Shown one piece after another: positions 60,001-64,000 of a stretch of 64,000 nucleotides of DNA. The translations under genes were made by a program, and so were the position numbers. The notes beneath the pieces are model-generated. The model did not search any database, had not been told where the DNA came from, and saw nothing but the letters and a program-made list of their open reading frames with translations. This DNA comes from Ceratorhiza oryzae-sativae (Eukaryota; Basidiomycota; Agaricomycetes; Cantharellales; Ceratobasidiaceae): the NCBI GenBank assembly GCA_030998015.1, contig JARWMV010000234.1, positions 930,001-994,000 of the forward strand, in the 5' to 3' direction. How positions within the stretch are numbered: the first letter of the stretch is position 1; every line of letters begins with the position of its first letter.

Positions 60001-60863
60001 GAGGTTTTGGCCTGTTACGCTATGTCAACGCGACTCCGATGAGCAGGGGCCTGCCATCAAACTAGAATACCTGTCATCGAACCCCAAAGTCCACAAGGCC
60101 GTACGTTTGTTACCAGAAAAGGCCTACTGGGTTCAAACAGAGTAGGCATAAGTACTTCCAATTGCAAAGGAGTGACACGCTGGCCTTAAAAGCGAGTAGA
60201 TCAAACGCTCAATGAACGTATAGGGGAGAGCGCTATTTGGTTCTCGACAAGAAAGGTGTCCTGTTGTGTATATCAGAGAAACCGGGTGCATCCGGGTTGA
60301 TGCACGGGTTTAAGGGGAACTGAAGCCAGCCGAGAGAGTCCGCCCGATGTCTGGGATCTGGATATGGCTCCGACTAGACCCAAGATGATCTCATGCTAGG
60401 CAGGGGAGGCTGGCTTGCACAGGATATAGTTTACATTTCGCAATCTTCGGATCGGTGGATGATAACCGTGACTGTTGACAAATGGTCGATCACAAGATTT
60501 CAGTCCCGCTTGAATAAAGCACAGTGAATTATGTATCGTTCAGAGTTCGGCTCCTGTAATCGCACACCCGCTGAGCCTTCAAGTTGTCAAACCAGAAAAT
60601 ACGAGCGTATAGCAGAAATTAAATATAGCTTAAGAAAATGGGAAGCTGAATACGATGCGTTGTGTCCTCCTAAGCTGCCCATTGGCGAGGCTGAAGATGA
60701 TAGGGTTAAGCAGGGAGGTAGGATTATCACGTGAGCATTGTCTTGCAATCCTGGTTTGTCTGTATTCCTTATTTTCTAACGATTTGGGTCTGAATTTCTT
60801 TTGTATATAGATGATATGTGATATCGTTGTACATATATCATCACTAATTGGCCTCAAAATTGC
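57025..60863. other. Gene desert
   Basis: 3.8 kb with no supported gene, less GC-rich than the flanking genes. Open frames at 57116-57574, 59300-59803 (167 codons) and 57730-58020 have no similarity or splice logic. I see no reverse transcriptase, integrase or transposase motif and no obvious terminal repeats. It may be decayed mobile DNA, a regulatory domain or unread non-coding RNA. Confidence 0.45.
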
Positions 60864-62824
60864 TTAGCTACCGCTCTCTGAATCTTTTACGACTGACGCT
60901 GGCCTGTCCCCATCGTTGAGTCTCGCGGCGCATACGCCTGCACATAAGGAGGTGAGTGCTCTACAAAAGTATGGGTAATAATGTCGAATTTGTATATACC
61001 TGATAGCTCGTTCGCGTTCCATTGCTCTTCGCTCAAGTTCCTCAGCACTAAGCAATTCCAACCGAGGGAAGTATTCCTCTGCGTCCTGCCAATCTCGGAA
61101 CACACTGCGCAAAGGTTCCGAGCCTGTTTCCTTTTTCAAAGGAGCGAGTGCAGTTGAGGAGAGGTCGGTGGGGCGTTTATTTCCTGTACCAGGTCCAATC
61201 AAACCAGCTTCCACAGCATCTTTAGTGTGTTTAAGCAGCGCCTCCCTCAACGCGCATGCCACTAGAGGAACCGCCTCCCCCGCTAGCCCGGTATCTGCAC
61301 AAAGTACGCGTGCGAAGTGTTCCGGCGTCAATGACGATGCAAGGTCCCATTCGACGTGGTCGTGCAGGTGATGAGTCGAGATTTGCAAGTCAAGCTTCGG
61401 AAGGATCGGTCGATAATACTCTCGAATGGGAAATGTAAAGCGCTCACATTGACAATTACTCTGCAGTCTGGTTCTTCAACATCAGTATCTGTCTCGTAAT
61501 CGCTGTCTGAATCTACGCCGCTTTCGCTATCGTCAGCTTGAGTATCATCCGCTTTAGTCAAATTCTGAGGGATGGATGGTGCAGTGGGGGCCGGAGAGTT
61601 CGATGACGTCGCGTTTTGGCCAATTGTATTACTAGCTTCTGTTACTTTATTCTCAGAGGAATTCAGAGGATCCAGCTCGTCGTCAATATTTACGGCGATA
61701 GGAGCGGGCGTCACGGGTCCATCGGTGGTCGGACTAGCTACAGACGCCGTACCACCCGGGGTAGAGTTGCCAGTAGCAGTCCCAGGTATGTTTGACTGAG
61801 AACCAATGGAGACACCGCTAAGTTCGGAGCGAAGTGATTCGATGCGAGGGTCTCTAGCTAAAGTAACTTGTTCACTAGAGTTCTCGATGTTCGGCTGTTC
61901 TTGTCCGCTGGCGGGCTCAAGGGCTGCAGTGATGAATTCATCATCCAATAGCTCCTTCCGCTTGCGCCGATGACGAAGCGGAACTCCAGCAATCCAGCGA
62001 TGCTCTTCGCACTGGGCGGAAATAGCGGCGGCAATCAATTCCGCATATTGAGCTGGAGGAAGTGCGAGATCCAGGCAGAGTTGGTGAGCAAAGGCAGAAG
62101 GGCTGATGAGAGTTTCTAGAAAATGGGTGGTGAGTCGACGAATCGCGCGTGCAAATTCTGGTACGATTGACTTGCGCAAAAAGAAAGAAAGAAACAAAAA
62201 AAACAGCTATTTACCATTTATATTCCAGAGGAAGCTGTCACGGATCTGATGGCTGTCTGTATTCAGCTCAAGGCGAATAGGGACGTATACGGCGCGTTTT
62301 GAAGCCGCTTCCGCCAGACGTGATTCGGAGCTATATAGGATAAGTAAATGGAACTAGGGGGCGGTATCGAATGATGCGTACAAATACTGCTGTTGGATTC
62401 GGGTGGCTTTTGCTGGGTGTATAAACTTTGCTGGGGGTATAGTGCCAAGGTAGCTTCGGTCCAACTCCCCCGTTGCTCTGGTGGTGCTCGGGATGCCGGT
62501 TGGTGCCGCCAAGGATGGCGTGGAGTTAGGTTCACCCTCAACGTCTACCGCTTCGTCGTCATCTTCTTCCATTTCAGCATAGTTGACTACTCCTCCACGG
62601 GTGCGCCTAGAAGGGCCGAAAGACGCCGCGTGTGATACTGTCGGGGCAGGTTGAGTTGGGTTGTGATTTGGGGGTACAGGTGCTAGTCCGATGGGTTGCA
62701 TAAGTAGCGTACTACCTGTGCGCAGCCGAGAGTAGTAAGACATATATGCAGTTTGTGCATGGGAATAAGGCGGAGCTGAATAGGGAGCATTTGGCCATTG
62801 TCGGTTGCCCGGTGCGGGCTGCAT
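60864..62824 (-). CDS. SNF5/SMARCB1 chromatin-remodelling subunit
   Basis: Core subunit of SWI/SNF or RSC ATP-dependent chromatin remodellers (Snf5 or Sfh1). The start is MQPAPGNRQWPNAPYSAPPY at 62824. The disordered N-terminus includes RRTRGGVVNYAEMEEDDDEA. The SNF5 domain begins SKRAVYVPIRLELNTDSHQI, RDSFLWNIN, splices in phase to ETLISPSAFAHQLCLDLALP, YAELIAAAISAQCEEHR. A long acidic Ser/Thr insert follows (ADDTQADDSESGVDSDSD), then the second repeat: CRVIVN, LQISTHHLHDHVEWDLASSL and TPEHFARVLCADTGLAGEAV. The C-terminal helix AMERERAIRRLRRETQR ends at 60864. Which paralogue (Snf5 or Sfh1) cannot be told. The gene is divergent from Rad4, 151 bp away, suggesting a shared promoter. No frame break seen. 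Confidence 0.88.
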
Positions 62825-62975
62825 GTTCTTGTCTGAAAGAGGTAGGAACAAGTACGAGCGCGTTCACAGCCACCAACGCTTAGCTCAGGGTCTAAGCTTT
62901 TGGTTGATCGCGATGGGTTCATTGCTCCTTTGGCTTGCCACAACCGAGGGGCCAACTTTTCGTCTTTTGTCAACA
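62825..62975. promoter_or_regulatory. Bidirectional promoter of SNF5 and Rad4
   Basis: Only 151 bp separate the two divergent start codons, so both promoters must be here or overlap the coding starts. I see no strong TATA box. Inference from geometry. Confidence 0.5.
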
Positions 62976-64000
62976 ATGGACAGCTCAGACGAAGGTGACT
63001 GGGATGAAGTCGAAATTCCGCAGCTTCCTTCGCCTCGAGCTGAGACTCAAGCTATCGACGTACCACTTGTGGCGGCCGACTCGTATCCTCAGCTTGAACA
63101 TGACATTGAGATCACCCTGACTAAGATCGGAGGGACCAGCAAACAACAGCAGGAAGAAGCTGCAAGGTGGGGTTTATCTATTATACTACGAAATTATTAA
63201 GTATCCCTATTTACGAAAAGAAAACGCCAAGTGGCGGCACAAAACCGCCGAATTCGCCTCGAATCTCACAAACTACATGCCGTTGCTCTGCTTGCATCCC
63301 TCTCAATAAGAAACAAATGGCTGAATGACGATGTGCTGAAGGTATGTTCTAATGCGACGCCTGAATCGCTTTGATACATATCTTGGCAACAGGCTCGTGT
63401 GCTGTCTCTCATTCCTCTGCCTATTCAACATAGCTTTACATCCATTACCAAAAGTGCTCATCCTGATCCAGCTCGTCGGGGTCGCCTTTTTGAAACCGCT
63501 TTGTCACGCTTAGTCGACTGGTTTGCTCCGACCTCGTCTCATGCTGCCCAAAACTCTTACGTTGGTCGCTCGGGTGGATGGTTTCGGGTCAGGGACTATG
63601 GTCATATTAGGTCTCATACCTTTGAAGCTGCGTCTCTTAGGGCACAGGTTCTTGAGGCCCGTGAGGCCAAGCGGCAAGCCCGTCGAGCAGAGCGGGAGGA
63701 GCGTCGGGCAAAGCGAGCGCGAGCAGCAATCAAAGGCAAAGGCAAGGCTCGTGCTGTTTCGAGTTCAAGCTCGGACGAGGATGAAGCCGAGGATTTTGAA
63801 GGTGATGAAGGGACTGAATGGTACGCTCCAGAGGCCCTTCGTTCGGCCAACTCGGTCGCAAAGCATGCGTTACAGAGGTCGGGCACTCGTGACGTGGCTG
63901 CACTGGTGTTCGTAGCAATGGTACGAGCGATGGGGCTTCCTGCTCGGCTTGTCGGGAGCTTGCAGTGCGTTTCATGGAGTCTGCCAAAGGACATATCAGC
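62976..64000 (+). CDS. RAD4: DNA repair protein Rad4/XPC, 5' part (3' part off window)
   Basis: Rad4/XPC recognises helix-distorting DNA lesions and starts global nucleotide-excision repair. Start MDSSDEGDWDEVEIPQLPSP at 62976, an acidic beginning typical of the family. The first exon ends EHDIEITLTKIGGTSKQQQ; then RKRQVAAQNRRIRLESHKLH, AVALLASLSIRNKWLNDDVL and ARVLSLIPLPIQHSFTSI, the N-terminal helices of the transglutaminase-like domain. A basic, Ser-rich insert (KRQARRAEREERRAKRARAA, SSSSSDEDEAEDFEG) precedes SVAKHALQRSGTRDVAALVF and VAMVRAMGLPARLVGSLQC, part of the catalytically inactive transglutaminase fold. The beta-hairpin domains that hold DNA lie beyond 64000. All visible exons are in frame. 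Confidence 0.85.

Overview
The window is nuclear DNA of a filamentous basidiomycete, most likely an Agaricomycete. Genes lie on both strands and carry many short (about 45-70 nt) spliceosomal introns. Products include a fungal Dicer, SCAP, plant-type DAHP synthase, Pdx1, a Hul5-type HECT ligase and Mcm1, plus lineage-typical DUF7330 and DUF6593 proteins. Rhizoctonia/Ceratobasidium is a reasonable guess but is not proven here. Exon models were built by hand from splice sites and protein-family continuity, so internal borders are approximate unless stated.

Left part (1-11 kb): 5' part of a Dicer-like gene (-), a hypothetical protein (-), a frame-broken MDR oxidoreductase (+), DUF7330 protein no. 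1 (-), an unknown protein (+), a nucleotidyltransferase-fold protein (-) and a conserved hypothetical (-). From 11 to 22 kb: NTF2 (+), a Vps1-type dynamin (+), SCAP (-) and a secreted type-B carboxylesterase (-). From 23 to 31 kb: a membrane protein (-), DUF7330 proteins 2 and 3 (-), Pdx1 (+) and Rad1 of the 9-1-1 clamp (-). From 33 to 44 kb: Hul5/UBE3C (+), a DUF6593 protein (-), class II DAHP synthase (-) and a proline-rich SAM methyltransferase (-). From 47 to 64 kb: IMP4 (+), an Mcm1-like MADS factor (+), an RRM+YTH m6A reader (-), a hypothetical protein (-), SNF5 (-) and the 5' part of Rad4/XPC (+). Three stretches of 3-4 kb or less (22-23.3, 44.4-48 and 57-60.9 kb) hold no gene I can support.

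Most genes are housekeeping and functionally independent: RNA silencing, m6A reading, vesicle scission, sterol sensing, aromatic amino-acid synthesis, ubiquitin ligation, chromatin remodelling, DNA repair and ribosome biogenesis. I see no biosynthetic cluster, defence island, intact transposon, tRNA or rRNA.

Two genome-scale signals stand out. First, single-nucleotide losses break the frame of about ten conserved genes, usually in short base runs, and reading continues perfectly in the next frame. Residual homopolymer error fits better than true pseudogenes. Second, six introns in three genes (Dicer, DAHP synthase, IMP4) appear to use GC-AG instead of GT-AG splice sites, an unusually high local density.
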